64,000 nt of DNA from SURF-21 sp964462595 (GTDB taxonomy: Bacteria > Actinomycetota > Geothermincolia > Geothermincolales > RBG-13-55-18), in NCBI GenBank assembly GCA_964462595.1, contig CAYWXM010000024.1:129438-193437 (forward strand). Reading direction: 5' to 3'. This document shows positions 1-7,810 of the stretch, one piece after another; within the stretch, counting starts at the first letter, position 1; each line of letters begins with the position of its first letter. The notes under the pieces were generated by a model. The model was not told where the DNA came from, did not search any database, and saw only the letters and a list, made by a program, of their open reading frames with translations. The translations under genes were made by a program, and so were the position numbers.

Positions 1-87
1 GCCCTCAACATTGTTTCGTCTTTCTCGAGCTTCTGCTGAATGGTACCCGCCGTTACTGCTCCGCCGGACCCCGGGCCCGGCGGGACT
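1..87. other. Non-coding edge downstream of cheR
   Basis: No gene is visible before the cheR stop. A GC-rich inverted repeat (CCGCCGG near 61-67 with CCGGCGG near 76-82) could form a hairpin just past the cheR end on the minus strand, but no T-run follows it there, so it is at best a weak terminator or RNA-stabilising stem. Confidence 0.3.
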
Positions 88-984
88 TCACTTTTTACCC
101 GGCCTCCTGGTGTCGATCCTCATGAGCGAGTTGCTTTCCTTGCAATATACCCTCTCCCTTCTGCTGAAGGGCACCAGCGCGCCATCGTTAGTGCCCAGTA
201 TGGCCTCGCTCTTGCCCAGCACGAGAAAGCCTCCCGGCCGCAGGCAGCCCTGGAATATCTCCAGGATGCGGTGCTGTTTCTCCCTCTCGAAATATATGAG
301 CACGTTGCGGCACAGTATGAGGTCGAGGTGGCGCAGGGGCGGGTGCTTCACGATGTCCACGAGCAGGAACCTCACCGGCCTTTTTACCTCATCTTTCGCG
401 ACGTACCTGTCCCCTACCCGGGTAAAATAATCCTCGAGGATCAATCCGGGCGGCAAGTGCACCGACTCGTAGCTACCCGCCCTGGCTTTTTCCAGGGCTT
501 TATCGTCTAGATCGGTGGCGGTGATGCGCAACGACCAGGAGTTCTTCTCCTTTTCCCTCGCCAGGGCCTCCAGAAACAGCATCGAAAGGGAGTAAGGCTC
601 TTCCCCGGTGGCACACCCCGCGCTCCAGGCCCTCAGGCTGTAGCTGCCGCTCTCTCTTTTATATTGTATTATCCGCGGGATCACCTCTTTCCTGATCGCG
701 GCGAACACGTCCCGGTCACGGAAGAACTCGGTTACGTTTATGGTCAGGTCATTGATCAGGCGTTTGCCCTCATCGCGGTCATGCTTCACGTACTGGTGAT
801 ACTGAAGGTAATCATCGCACCCGGTGGCCCTCATACGCACGCCGATGCGCCTCTTGAGATAGTTGGGTTTGTATTGTTTCAGGTTGAGGCCTATATCTTC
901 CTGCAGCTGGCGCAGAAGCATATCCAGTCCCGCTTCGCTGCTCGCCGTCGCGCCACGCGCGTTCCGAAGGTCTGACCCGTTCAT
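88..984 (-). CDS. cheR: CheR-type protein-glutamate O-methyltransferase
   Basis: This 298-residue protein should transfer methyl groups from S-adenosylmethionine to glutamates on chemoreceptors. The sequence shows the helical CheR N-domain (about residues 20-75, with the basic stretch YLKRRIGVRM), followed by a Rossmann domain carrying the SAM motif WSAGCATGEEPYSLSM near residue 120. The later LILCRNVLIYF motif is typical of CheR. Length matches the family. No other chemotaxis gene lies nearby, so it may end a cluster extending off the left edge, or act in a non-chemotactic signalling pathway. Start is ATG at 984, preceded by a purine-rich GGTGGAGAG. Confidence 0.93.
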   Translation of the reverse strand: MNGSDLRNARGATASSEAGLDMLLRQLQEDIGLNLKQYKPNYLKRRIGVRMRATGCDDYLQYHQYVKHDRDEGKRLINDLTINVTEFFRDRDVFAAIRKEVIPRIIQYKRESGSYSLRAWSAGCATGEEPYSLSMLFLEALAREKEKNSWSLRITATDLDDKALEKARAGSYESVHLPPGLILEDYFTRVGDRYVAKDEVKRPVRFLLVDIVKHPPLRHLDLILCRNVLIYFEREKQHRILEIFQGCLRPGGFLVLGKSEAILGTNDGALVPFSRRERVYCKESNSLMRIDTRRPGKK

Positions 985-1275
985 CTCTCCACCGCATTCT
1001 ATCTACGACACCATACATCCGCGGGCCCTCCCCGGAGCCGCCACGATCAAACGGCAGCGCTCCAGCCATGATGTTTGTCCCGGCACGCCTGAATCCAGGG
1101 CAAAGGTCAAACCCGCTTCCTGCACTGCAGTTATCGACCCTGCCAAGCCCTTTCTTAACCGGCACAAAGGCCACGGAACCTCCGCTGTCAAGCTCATATA
1201 TAATGCTTTATACTACTTCTCATAAGAAAAAGAGGAGGCAAGCTGGGGATTTTCCCCTGTGAAGAGGTGTTCGGC
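985..1275. other. Divergent intergenic region with a TATAAT box
   Basis: This spacer separates leftward cheR from the rightward aminotransferase. A perfect -10 hexamer TATAAT lies at 1199-1204 and a second near-match TATACT at 1209-1214, both oriented toward the aminotransferase. No good -35 is visible at the right spacing. A GAAGAGGTG Shine-Dalgarno sequence precedes the ATG at 1276. Confidence 0.4.
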
Positions 1276-2559
1276 ATGTCCCCAAAGTATACCCTTGATC
1301 CCTTCAGGGACAGGTACGCTCATCGTACGGAGAGCATGCTTTCCTCCGAGATAAGGGATCTTCTGGCTGTGACCGCCAGGCCGGATATCATTTCTCTGGC
1401 GGGTGGGCTGCCCTACACCCAGGCCCTGGACCCCGAGATCATCATGAGGTCGGTGCGCAGGGTTCTTGCGGAGGAGCATGCCGCCGCGCTGCAGTATGGG
1501 CCCAGCGATGGGTTCGCTCCCCTCAAACACTGCCTGATCGAGGTGATGCAGGAGGAGGGGACCCCGTGCCTTCCCGAGGACATCATCATCACCAATGGAG
1601 CACAGCAGGCGCTGGAGATGATCGCCAAGATCTTTATCAATCCCGGCGATACCATCATAACCGAGGCTCCCAGCTACGTGGGGGCCTTGAACAGCTTCCT
1701 CAGCTACCAGCCAAGGATCGAGACCGTCCCCATGGACGGGGAAGGCATGATCCTGGCAAAGCTGCGGGAGATGCTGGCGGGGCTGGCCGCCGGGGGAAAG
1801 ATGGCTAAGTTCATCTACACCATACCCAATTTCCAGAATCCGGCAGGTATTACCTTGAGCACGGAGCGGCGCTTCGGCCTGCTGGAGCTGGCCCACGAGT
1901 ATGATTGCCTGGTGGTCGAGGATAATCCCTATGGCATGCTGCGTTTCGAGGGGGCGGCATGCCCCACCCTGCGCAGCCTGGACGAGAGCCGTGTTATCTA
2001 CCTGGGCACACTGTCTAAGATATTCTCCGCCGGCATGCGCATAGGGTGGATAGCGGCGCCTCACCCCATCCTCGAAAAATTGCTCCTGGCCAAGCAGTCG
2101 GCGGATCTGTGCAGTTCGACCTTCACCCAGATGGTGGCCCACAGCTACTTCACGGGCGAGGATTGGAGAGACCAGGTGCGACAGTTGCTGGAGATTTACC
2201 GGAGCAGGCGGGACGCCATGCTGGAGGCGCTTCGAGAATATCTCTCCGGTATCGCGGAGTGGACACATCCGGAAGGTGGCCTCTTCGTGTGGGCGACCCT
2301 GCCCGATTTCGTCAAGACCTCGGAGATGCTGGCGGCGGCCATAGAGGCCAAGGTCGCCTACGTCCCGGGGAACGGCTTCTTCCCCTACGAAGGCGGGGAG
2401 AAATGCATGCGTCTCAACTTCAGTTATTCGGACGAAGAGACGATCCACGAGGGCATCAAGCGGCTGGCCAAGGTGGCCAAGCGGGAGATCTCGCTGGCCG
2501 GAGCCATGGGCTTCAAGGTGCCGCTCCTGGAGGAAAAATCGTCTCCTGATGATGTATAG
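1276..2559 (+). CDS. Class I PLP-dependent aminotransferase (LysN/ARO8-like)
   Basis: The 427-residue protein is a fold-type I aminotransferase of the 2-aminoadipate/aromatic (MocR-catalytic-domain-like) group. Diagnostic pieces are SLAGGLP near the N-terminus, ITNGAQQALEM, the aspartate in VEDNPYG that holds the pyridoxal ring nitrogen, and the Schiff-base lysine in YLGTLSKIFSAGMRIGW. It has no N-terminal winged helix, so it is an enzyme and not a MocR regulator. ATG at 1276 is preferred over GTG at 1267 because GAAGAGGTG sits at proper spacing. It is followed after 14 bases by ddl, probably in one transcript. The amino-acid substrate cannot be decided from sequence. Confidence 0.88.
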   Translation: MSPKYTLDPFRDRYAHRTESMLSSEIRDLLAVTARPDIISLAGGLPYTQALDPEIIMRSVRRVLAEEHAAALQYGPSDGFAPLKHCLIEVMQEEGTPCLPEDIIITNGAQQALEMIAKIFINPGDTIITEAPSYVGALNSFLSYQPRIETVPMDGEGMILAKLREMLAGLAAGGKMAKFIYTIPNFQNPAGITLSTERRFGLLELAHEYDCLVVEDNPYGMLRFEGAACPTLRSLDESRVIYLGTLSKIFSAGMRIGWIAAPHPILEKLLLAKQSADLCSSTFTQMVAHSYFTGEDWRDQVRQLLEIYRSRRDAMLEALREYLSGIAEWTHPEGGLFVWATLPDFVKTSEMLAAAIEAKVAYVPGNGFFPYEGGEKCMRLNFSYSDEETIHEGIKRLAKVAKREISLAGAMGFKVPLLEEKSSPDDV

Positions 2560-2573
2560 GGGGGTAGAACGGT

Positions 2574-3512
2574 ATGCGCATCGGAGTTCTGATGGGCGGC
2601 AGGTCACTGGAGCGCGACGTATCCCTGCGTTCAGGGCGCAGGGTTTCCAACGCGCTTGTCGCAATCGGCCACGAGGTTCTTGATCTCGACGTCGACGAGA
2701 ACCTCGTGCCCAAGCTCCGCAGGGAGCGACCGGATCTCGTTTATATCGCCCTGCACGGCAAGTTCGGCGAGGACGGCACCGTCCAGGGCCTGCTGGAGAT
2801 ACTGGACATACCCTACACCGGCCCGGGTGTATTTTCCAGCGCCATAGGCTTCAACAAGGCTCTCTCCAAGGAGATCTTCATGCGCGAGGGCGTCCCAACT
2901 CCCCCCTTCTTCGTGTTGAGCGAGGCGACATTCCAGGATATGGGAGCCGTTTATTCCCTGGACGCGGTGGGGGAGAAGCTCGGCTTCCCCCTCGTGGTAA
3001 AGCCCGCCGCCCAGGGATCCGCCCTGGGGGTCAAGATAGCCGCTTCGCAAGAAGAGCTGCCGGAAGCGGTGCGCACCGCCCTCCATTACGACGAACGCGT
3101 GATACTGGAAAAATATGTCAAAGGCACCGAGATCGCTGCTAGCATACTCGGCAACGATGACCTGGATCCGCTCCCGCTCGTGGAAGTCGTACCCCAAGGC
3201 GGTTTCTTCGATTTCGATTCCCGCTATACGGCGGGCCTTACGGAATACTACTGCCCCGCCCGCCTGGATGACAGCGTTTCCCGCCATGCCGTCGAGGTCG
3301 CCCTGCGCGCCCATCGTGCCCTTGGCTGCCTTAACGTGTCCCGCGTGGACATAATCGTCGATGGAGAGGGGACGCCTCAAGTGCTGGAGCTTAACATCAG
3401 CCCGGGCATGACCGAGACGAGCCTGCTGCCCATGGCGGCGGAAACCGCCGGCATGGATATCAACGAGCTGGTGCGCGTGCTGGTAAAGCTGGCTATGGAG
3501 AAATATATCTAA
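2574..3512 (+). CDS. ddl: D-alanine--D-alanine ligase
   Basis: This 312-residue ATP-grasp enzyme should join two D-alanines for peptidoglycan precursor synthesis in the cytoplasm. It opens with the typical MRIGVLMGGRSLERDVSL, contains ALHGKFGEDGTVQGLLE (substrate-binding region), the lysine-rich ATP-grasp stretch LVVKPAAQGSALGV and the metal-binding LELNISPGMT near the C-terminus. Length is normal. The gene follows an aminotransferase with a 14-base gap, so co-transcription is likely. No resistance-type ligase feature is obvious, but D-Ala-D-Ala versus D-Ala-D-Lac specificity was not tested. Confidence 0.93.
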   Translation: MRIGVLMGGRSLERDVSLRSGRRVSNALVAIGHEVLDLDVDENLVPKLRRERPDLVYIALHGKFGEDGTVQGLLEILDIPYTGPGVFSSAIGFNKALSKEIFMREGVPTPPFFVLSEATFQDMGAVYSLDAVGEKLGFPLVVKPAAQGSALGVKIAASQEELPEAVRTALHYDERVILEKYVKGTEIAASILGNDDLDPLPLVEVVPQGGFFDFDSRYTAGLTEYYCPARLDDSVSRHAVEVALRAHRALGCLNVSRVDIIVDGEGTPQVLELNISPGMTETSLLPMAAETAGMDINELVRVLVKLAMEKYI

Positions 3513-3578
3513 ACACCTCTGCCGTTCGCAAATAACCGGCCTGTGGCGGTCTGTTCAGATCTTTCGAGACCCCTTTAC

Positions 3579-3694
3579 CTGGAAGTCCATATCCGGAGGC
3601 TGAGGAAAAGGACGGAGAAAGACCCCGACAACCCCAGCATATCATCACTGTTCGGGGGCCAGGGTACCGCTTTGAGGCGGGCAGACGGGCTTGA
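3579..3694 (+). pseudogene. Remnant of an OmpR/PhoB-type response regulator
   Basis: Frame 3 reads LEVHIRRLRKRTEKDPDNP up to 3635. A one-base shift (restart at 3635) then gives QHIITVRGPGYRFEAGRRA and a TGA at 3692-3694. Joined, this is the recognition helix and wing of a PhoB-type DNA-binding domain, ending where such proteins normally end. The shift falls in a CCCC run at 3632-3635. No receiver domain or upstream half of the effector domain is visible before 3579, so this is a truncated and frameshifted relic between ddl and parB, not a gene with a single sequencing error. Confidence 0.7.
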
Positions 3695-3731
3695 TATATA
3701 CCGCTATATATTATTGACTGACGAAAGCCTC

Positions 3732-4586
3732 TTATGGTGATCCCTCTGCTGAGATCCCTATCTCGGACATGAGCCTCTGCAGATCCTTCTCTCCCTTGAA
3801 CTCTATGATTATTTTTCCTTTTCGCTTTCCCTGCACCACCCTTACCTTTGCTCTAAGTCCGGCCGCGATGAGGTCCGCGTATTCGCTCAGCAACTGCGGC
3901 TTTTCTCTCTGCGGGGTCTCCTCGCTTCCCCCCAGGCGCCTTCTCGCGATTTCCTCTGTCTGGCGGACCGACATATCCTCCTCGATGATGCGTTGCAGCA
4001 ACACGGACTGATAGGGGTCGCCCTGGAGCGAGAGCAGGGCGCGGGCATGACCCGGCGTGATCTCCTCCGCCACCACCGTAGCCTGAACCTCTACTGGAAG
4101 TTGAAGTAGCCGCAGGGCGTTGGCTACTCCGGAGCGGCTCTTCCCCAACTTCTGTGCTATTTCGTCCTGGGAGAACCCGAAATCCTCCATCAGCTGGCGG
4201 TAGGCGGTTGCCTCCTCTATCCCGTTGAGATCATCGCGGTGGAGGTTCTCGACCAGGGCTATTTGCAGGCACTCTGGGGTTTCCGCGTCTCTTATCACCG
4301 CCGGTATTGACTTGGCGCCCGCCAGTCTGGCCGCCCTCCACCTGCGCTCCCCCACCAGTATCTCGTATCCGGTGCCCGATGGCCTGACGATTATCGGTTG
4401 GATGAGACCATGTTCCTTAAGGGAGGCGGCCAACTCCTCCAGGCTTTCCTCGTTGAATCTTCTCCGCGGCTGCATGGGGTTTGGAGAGATGCTGTCTATG
4501 GGTATCATCTCGTGCCTGGGCTGTTCTGCGGCGGTGCTGGTGGTGATCAGGGCGCCCAAACCTTTGCCTAGGCCCTTTTTAGCCAT
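3732..4586 (-). CDS. parB: Chromosome-partitioning protein ParB
   Basis: ParB is a CTP-dependent clamp that loads at parS and spreads to organise the origin. The 284-residue protein has the N-terminal ParA-interacting stretch MAKKGLGKGLGALI, the CTP-binding motif GERRWRA (residues 79-85), a helix-turn-helix around KLGKSRSGVANALRLL and a basic C-terminal dimerisation domain. It overlaps parA by 8 bases, so the two are translationally coupled. Three parS sites lie 1.8-2.7 kb upstream (6406-6421, 6531-6546, 7298-7313). Confidence 0.96.
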   Translation of the reverse strand: MAKKGLGKGLGALITTSTAAEQPRHEMIPIDSISPNPMQPRRRFNEESLEELAASLKEHGLIQPIIVRPSGTGYEILVGERRWRAARLAGAKSIPAVIRDAETPECLQIALVENLHRDDLNGIEEATAYRQLMEDFGFSQDEIAQKLGKSRSGVANALRLLQLPVEVQATVVAEEITPGHARALLSLQGDPYQSVLLQRIIEEDMSVRQTEEIARRRLGGSEETPQREKPQLLSEYADLIAAGLRAKVRVVQGKRKGKIIIEFKGEKDLQRLMSEIGISAEGSP

Positions 4587-5517
4587 GGGATATCACTTCC
4601 TTTGCCAATTCCTGGTACGCCTGCGCTCCCCTGGATAAGGGGTCGTATTGAGATATCGGTTGTCCGTAGCTGGGCGCTTCGCTCAGGCGCACGTTCCGCG
4701 GTATAACGGTTATAAAAGTCTCTTTCGGATACTGTTTCCTTACTTCCTCCATCACTTGCTTCGATATATTCGTGCGTGCATCGTGCATGGTCAGCAGTAT
4801 TCCGCCTATGCGCAAGTCGGGATTGAGATATACTCTTATCTTCTCTATGGTGCGCAGAAGCAGCACCAGCCCTTCCAGGGCATAATACTCACATTGTATG
4901 GGGATCATAACCTCGTCCGCAGCCGCCAGGGCGTTCACGGTCAGGAGGCCCAGCGAGGGAGGGCAATCGATCAGGATAATATCGTATCTTTTTTTCACGT
5001 TCTCGAGGCTTTTCTTAAGGCGGCACTCGCGCGAATACAACGACACCAGTTCCACTTCAGCACCCGCCAGCCTCAGGGAAGATGGAGCTAAGTCTAAACC
5101 CCCGGTGGAGGTATGGATTATTATCTCTTCCAGCGGCACCTCGTTGACAAGAACGTCGTATATCTGTTTTTCGCTGGAGATAGAGCTGGCCCCCAGGCCG
5201 CTCGTTGCGTTGCTCTGGGGGTCGAGATCCACGACGAGCACCCTTTTGCCCTCCATGGCAATATAGGCACCGAGGTTGATTGCCGTTGTGCTCTTTCCCA
5301 CCCCGCCCTTCTGATTCGCTATCGCCACTGTCTTCGCATAATCCGGCGCTATCTCGCGGTGCTCTTCTTGCTCCCCCGTCTCCATGCCCGTTATTTGCGA
5401 ATCCGCTTCTTTACCATCTTTTGCTAATTCCGTTTCCTCGTTAGCGGGTTCCGCTTTCGGCTCCCATCCCGTTTCCCCGGTTTCTGCTTCTCCTGCTCTT
5501 TTTTCTTCCACTTCCAT
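4579..5517 (-). CDS. parA: Chromosome-partitioning ATPase ParA/Soj
   Basis: This 312-residue protein is a deviant-Walker ATPase: KGGVGKST at residues 70-77, LVVDLDPQSNAT as the Walker A' region and DIILIDCPPSLG as Walker B. It should dimerise on nucleoid DNA with ATP and segregate ParB-bound origins. An acidic extension of about 60 residues, rich in Glu and low-complexity, precedes the ATPase core and is unusual for chromosomal Soj. Start ATG at 5517 follows GAGGTG. It is co-transcribed with parB downstream and sits 62 bases after rsmG. Confidence 0.95.
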   Translation of the reverse strand: MEVEEKRAGEAETGETGWEPKAEPANEETELAKDGKEADSQITGMETGEQEEHREIAPDYAKTVAIANQKGGVGKSTTAINLGAYIAMEGKRVLVVDLDPQSNATSGLGASSISSEKQIYDVLVNEVPLEEIIIHTSTGGLDLAPSSLRLAGAEVELVSLYSRECRLKKSLENVKKRYDIILIDCPPSLGLLTVNALAAADEVMIPIQCEYYALEGLVLLLRTIEKIRVYLNPDLRIGGILLTMHDARTNISKQVMEEVRKQYPKETFITVIPRNVRLSEAPSYGQPISQYDPLSRGAQAYQELAKEVISHG

Positions 5518-5579
5518 TGTCTATCACCTCGCGACTAGCATCTCCTGAACCATTTTCGTTTTCAGGTTATCGCCGTATT

Positions 5580-6275
5580 TCAACGGCTTGCCTTTCTTAT
5601 AACCGCCAGGTAATTCTCCCTACCAATTATACGCTGCGTTGATTTCATCGTTTCCAGGTATAAACCCTTCTCGTTCATGATCTGAGCGCTCTTCCTCATC
5701 CTCTCCGCATCTGTTTTGCCTACAAAGACAACCATTTTGCCGCCTTCGCACAGCAATGGCCTTGCGAGTTTTATCAACCGCAGTGGATCCATGACGGCGC
5801 GTGCCAACCCCACTTCATATGCGTTAAGCTGGTCCTCCACCCTTGCCATTTCCTCAAACCTTCCCCCGTAAACCCTGACCTCCTCTAGCTTGAGCTTGCG
5901 GACTACATGCCTCAGGAAGGTTATTTTCTTTCTTTGAGATTCTACCAGGGTGATTGGAAATGGTCCCGCCACCATATAAAGCGGGATCCCGGGCATTCCC
6001 GCGCCGCTCCCCAAATCAAGCACCTCCTTTCTCCCGTCAAACAACCCTCGTATACTCAAAGGAGACAGGGCGTCCATGTACAGCCCTATAATCCCTTCTT
6101 CCCCCGTTTTTCTTCCAACCAGGTTATAGGCCTTATTCCATTTTTGCAGCTCATCGCCATATGTCGCTATTTTCTCGAGCATTTCCTCGCTAACATCTAG
6201 CCCCATTTTAGAGGCAACTTTCCCCACGCTATCCATCAATCTCGCATTGAAATCCTCTTTTTCCATTACCATCAT
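5580..6275 (-). CDS. rsmG: 16S rRNA (guanine-N7) methyltransferase RsmG
   Basis: RsmG (GidB) methylates a guanine in the 16S rRNA 530 loop. The SAM-binding motif VLDLGSGAGMPGIPL and the LARAVMDPLRLIKLARPLL region are typical. The frame is open to ATG at 6323, but AAGGG lies at good distance before the ATG at 6275, giving 231 residues, nearer the family length. It heads the rsmG-parA-parB run. Loss of this gene in other bacteria gives low-level streptomycin resistance; here it is intact. Confidence 0.93.
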   Translation of the reverse strand: MMVMEKEDFNARLMDSVGKVASKMGLDVSEEMLEKIATYGDELQKWNKAYNLVGRKTGEEGIIGLYMDALSPLSIRGLFDGRKEVLDLGSGAGMPGIPLYMVAGPFPITLVESQRKKITFLRHVVRKLKLEEVRVYGGRFEEMARVEDQLNAYEVGLARAVMDPLRLIKLARPLLCEGGKMVVFVGKTDAERMRKSAQIMNEKGLYLETMKSTQRIIGRENYLAVIRKASR

Positions 6276-6405
6276 TTTTATTTCCCTTGAAAATCTTGCC
6301 GCTTCATTTCTTTTCCCTTGCATTAAGTTTCTTGTTGTTTCGCTACAATCCTTTTTTGTTTTTTCAAAGGTACGAAAAATTGCCTTTCTTTTTCATGTTT
6401 TGCCC

Positions 6406-6421
6406 CGTTTCACGTGAAACG
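6406..6421. promoter_or_regulatory. parS site 1
   Basis: CGTTTCACGTGAAACG is a perfect 16-base palindrome containing the universal ParB core GTTTCACGTGAAAC. Confidence 0.95.
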
Positions 6422-6530
6422 ACTGATATGAGTCCATTTTTTACATGATATCATTAACACTAAGGCCCGAAAACACTTTTTTTATTCATTCCACGATTTT
6501 AAAAATCCCAACAATAAATATCGTGCTTTT

Positions 6531-6546
6531 TGTTTCACGTGAAACG
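6531..6546. promoter_or_regulatory. parS site 2
   Basis: TGTTTCACGTGAAACG holds the full 14-base core; only the outermost base pair departs from symmetry. It lies 110 bases from site 1. Confidence 0.95.
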
Positions 6547-7297
6547 TCTTTAAATCTACCCGTCATTCCATTCAACCGATTCCCGTAAATATGAACCTCC
6601 GCGATCTCTCTTTTCATCTTCTTTTTTTCATTCTTGTGTTTAAACCGGCTCTCTGTTTTTTACCGTTTTGTTCTGCTGCCGCCTTCGTTTGTCCACACGT
6701 TACTCTCATACTAGATTTGCCTTGCAATATTGCCTCTCTTCCTAAACCATGCGTGTTTTACATCCTTCGGTATTACCACTGTCTCTATTGCCATTTGCTG
6801 TTTATATTCATTCTGCCGAATCAACCCGATCAAGTTTATCTGGCAAACCTCGACCTTAAGTAAGGGTTGAGATATATCGTCTCTATCGTCCCTTTTTCTA
6901 TCCACATCGTTTTTCGAGTGCCTTTTTATGATCATGCCCAAAGCGCTGCGATCATGCCAGGAGGCGTTCGTTTTCACGCTGGTTGCATAAAAATCATCCT
7001 ATAAATCGATGATTTCTTATCATTTCCGGAAAGAATTCACCGCATTTACGCTGCGCGGTTATCGTTTATGCCTGAGTGCTGCCTATAAATACTCATTTCA
7101 CCACAATATACGGGATGATCCCTATCCATATTGCCGGTAGTATGCCCCATTGCCTTGCTTATTTTGCATTATAAAGACGGCTATCTATTTGGTATCACCT
7201 TGATTATGCGCCCGAAAAATAGGTCTTATGAGTGAAGGGTGTGACCTTTTGTTCTTCCTAATCTGTGGATTGTTCGGGCTTTGCGTTAAAAAGCCCC

Positions 7298-7313
7298 CGT
7301 TTCACGTGAAACG
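7298..7313. promoter_or_regulatory. parS site 3
   Basis: A second perfect CGTTTCACGTGAAACG, placed 25 bases past the jag stop codon, so it lies in the 3' flank of the yidC-jag operon. Confidence 0.95.
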
Positions 7314-7337
7314 CAGGCCTGGTTTCGTCGTTGTCCA

Positions 7338-7793
7338 CTATGCGGGGGAAATCACTATGCGCCTCTGGGGCTCTTCGCCTTCGCTCTTGCTTTCAACGCC
7401 CGTGAACTCCTTCAGGGCGTCGTGCACAATCTTTCTCTCTCGCGAGGTCATGGGTTCCAGCTTTACGGGTTTCCTCGTGCTCAGCGCCTTGTCGGCCATC
7501 CTCTCGGCATATTCCCGCAGCTTCTGCCTGCGTCTTTCCTTGTATCTCTCTACGTCCACCACAATCCTTCTGACTTCGGGACAGGCTCTGCGCACTATGG
7601 TGGTCACGATATCCTGCAGGGCCTGAAGCGTAGTCCCGCCCCTGCCGATGAGTATACCGAGATCCTCGCCCCATACGTCCACGTGGATCTCCTCCTCGTC
7701 TTCCCAGCTGGTTACCCTGGTCCTGAGGTCCATGAGGTTTACGATATCCACGACGACGCTCTTTGGCGTTACCTCCCGATCTACTGTTTCCAT
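7338..7793 (-). CDS. khpB: RNA-binding protein KhpB/Jag (KH and R3H domains)
   Basis: This 151-residue protein contains a KH domain with GILIGRGGTTLQALQ (GXXG-type RNA-binding loop, about residues 47-62) and a C-terminal R3H domain with the R-x3-H signature in SRERKIVHDAL. Partners are usually KhpA and small RNAs, with links to cell-size control. The N-terminal Jag-N domain found in Firmicutes is absent, as usual in actinobacteria. It lies 17 bases downstream of yidC, the conserved neighbour. Its end is close to parS site 3. Confidence 0.92.
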   Translation of the reverse strand: METVDREVTPKSVVVDIVNLMDLRTRVTSWEDEEEIHVDVWGEDLGILIGRGGTTLQALQDIVTTIVRRACPEVRRIVVDVERYKERRRQKLREYAERMADKALSTRKPVKLEPMTSRERKIVHDALKEFTGVESKSEGEEPQRRIVISPA

Positions 7794-7810
7794 CCTATTA
7801 TCTCCTTCTG

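Larger units (their letters stand above)
6276..7337. other. AT-rich intergenic kilobase carrying parS sites
   Basis: This 1-kb stretch between rsmG and jag is strikingly AT-rich next to its neighbours and holds no convincing gene. It carries three parS sites. It also has several one-mismatch DnaA boxes, for example TTGTCCACA at 6689-6697 and CTATCCACA at 6898-6906. It is best read as the centromere region, and possibly an accessory part of the origin. The open frames at 6591-6863 and 6711-6977 lack protein-like composition. Confidence 0.6.

Noticed and set aside
1213..2664. Long minus-strand open frame opposite the aminotransferase
   Set aside because: It mirrors a well-supported gene, is rich in His, Gly, Gln and Arg, and shows no family motif; typical GC-rich antisense frame.
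6591..6977. Two short frames in the parS region
   Set aside because: Composition follows the AT-rich background and neither has a start signal.
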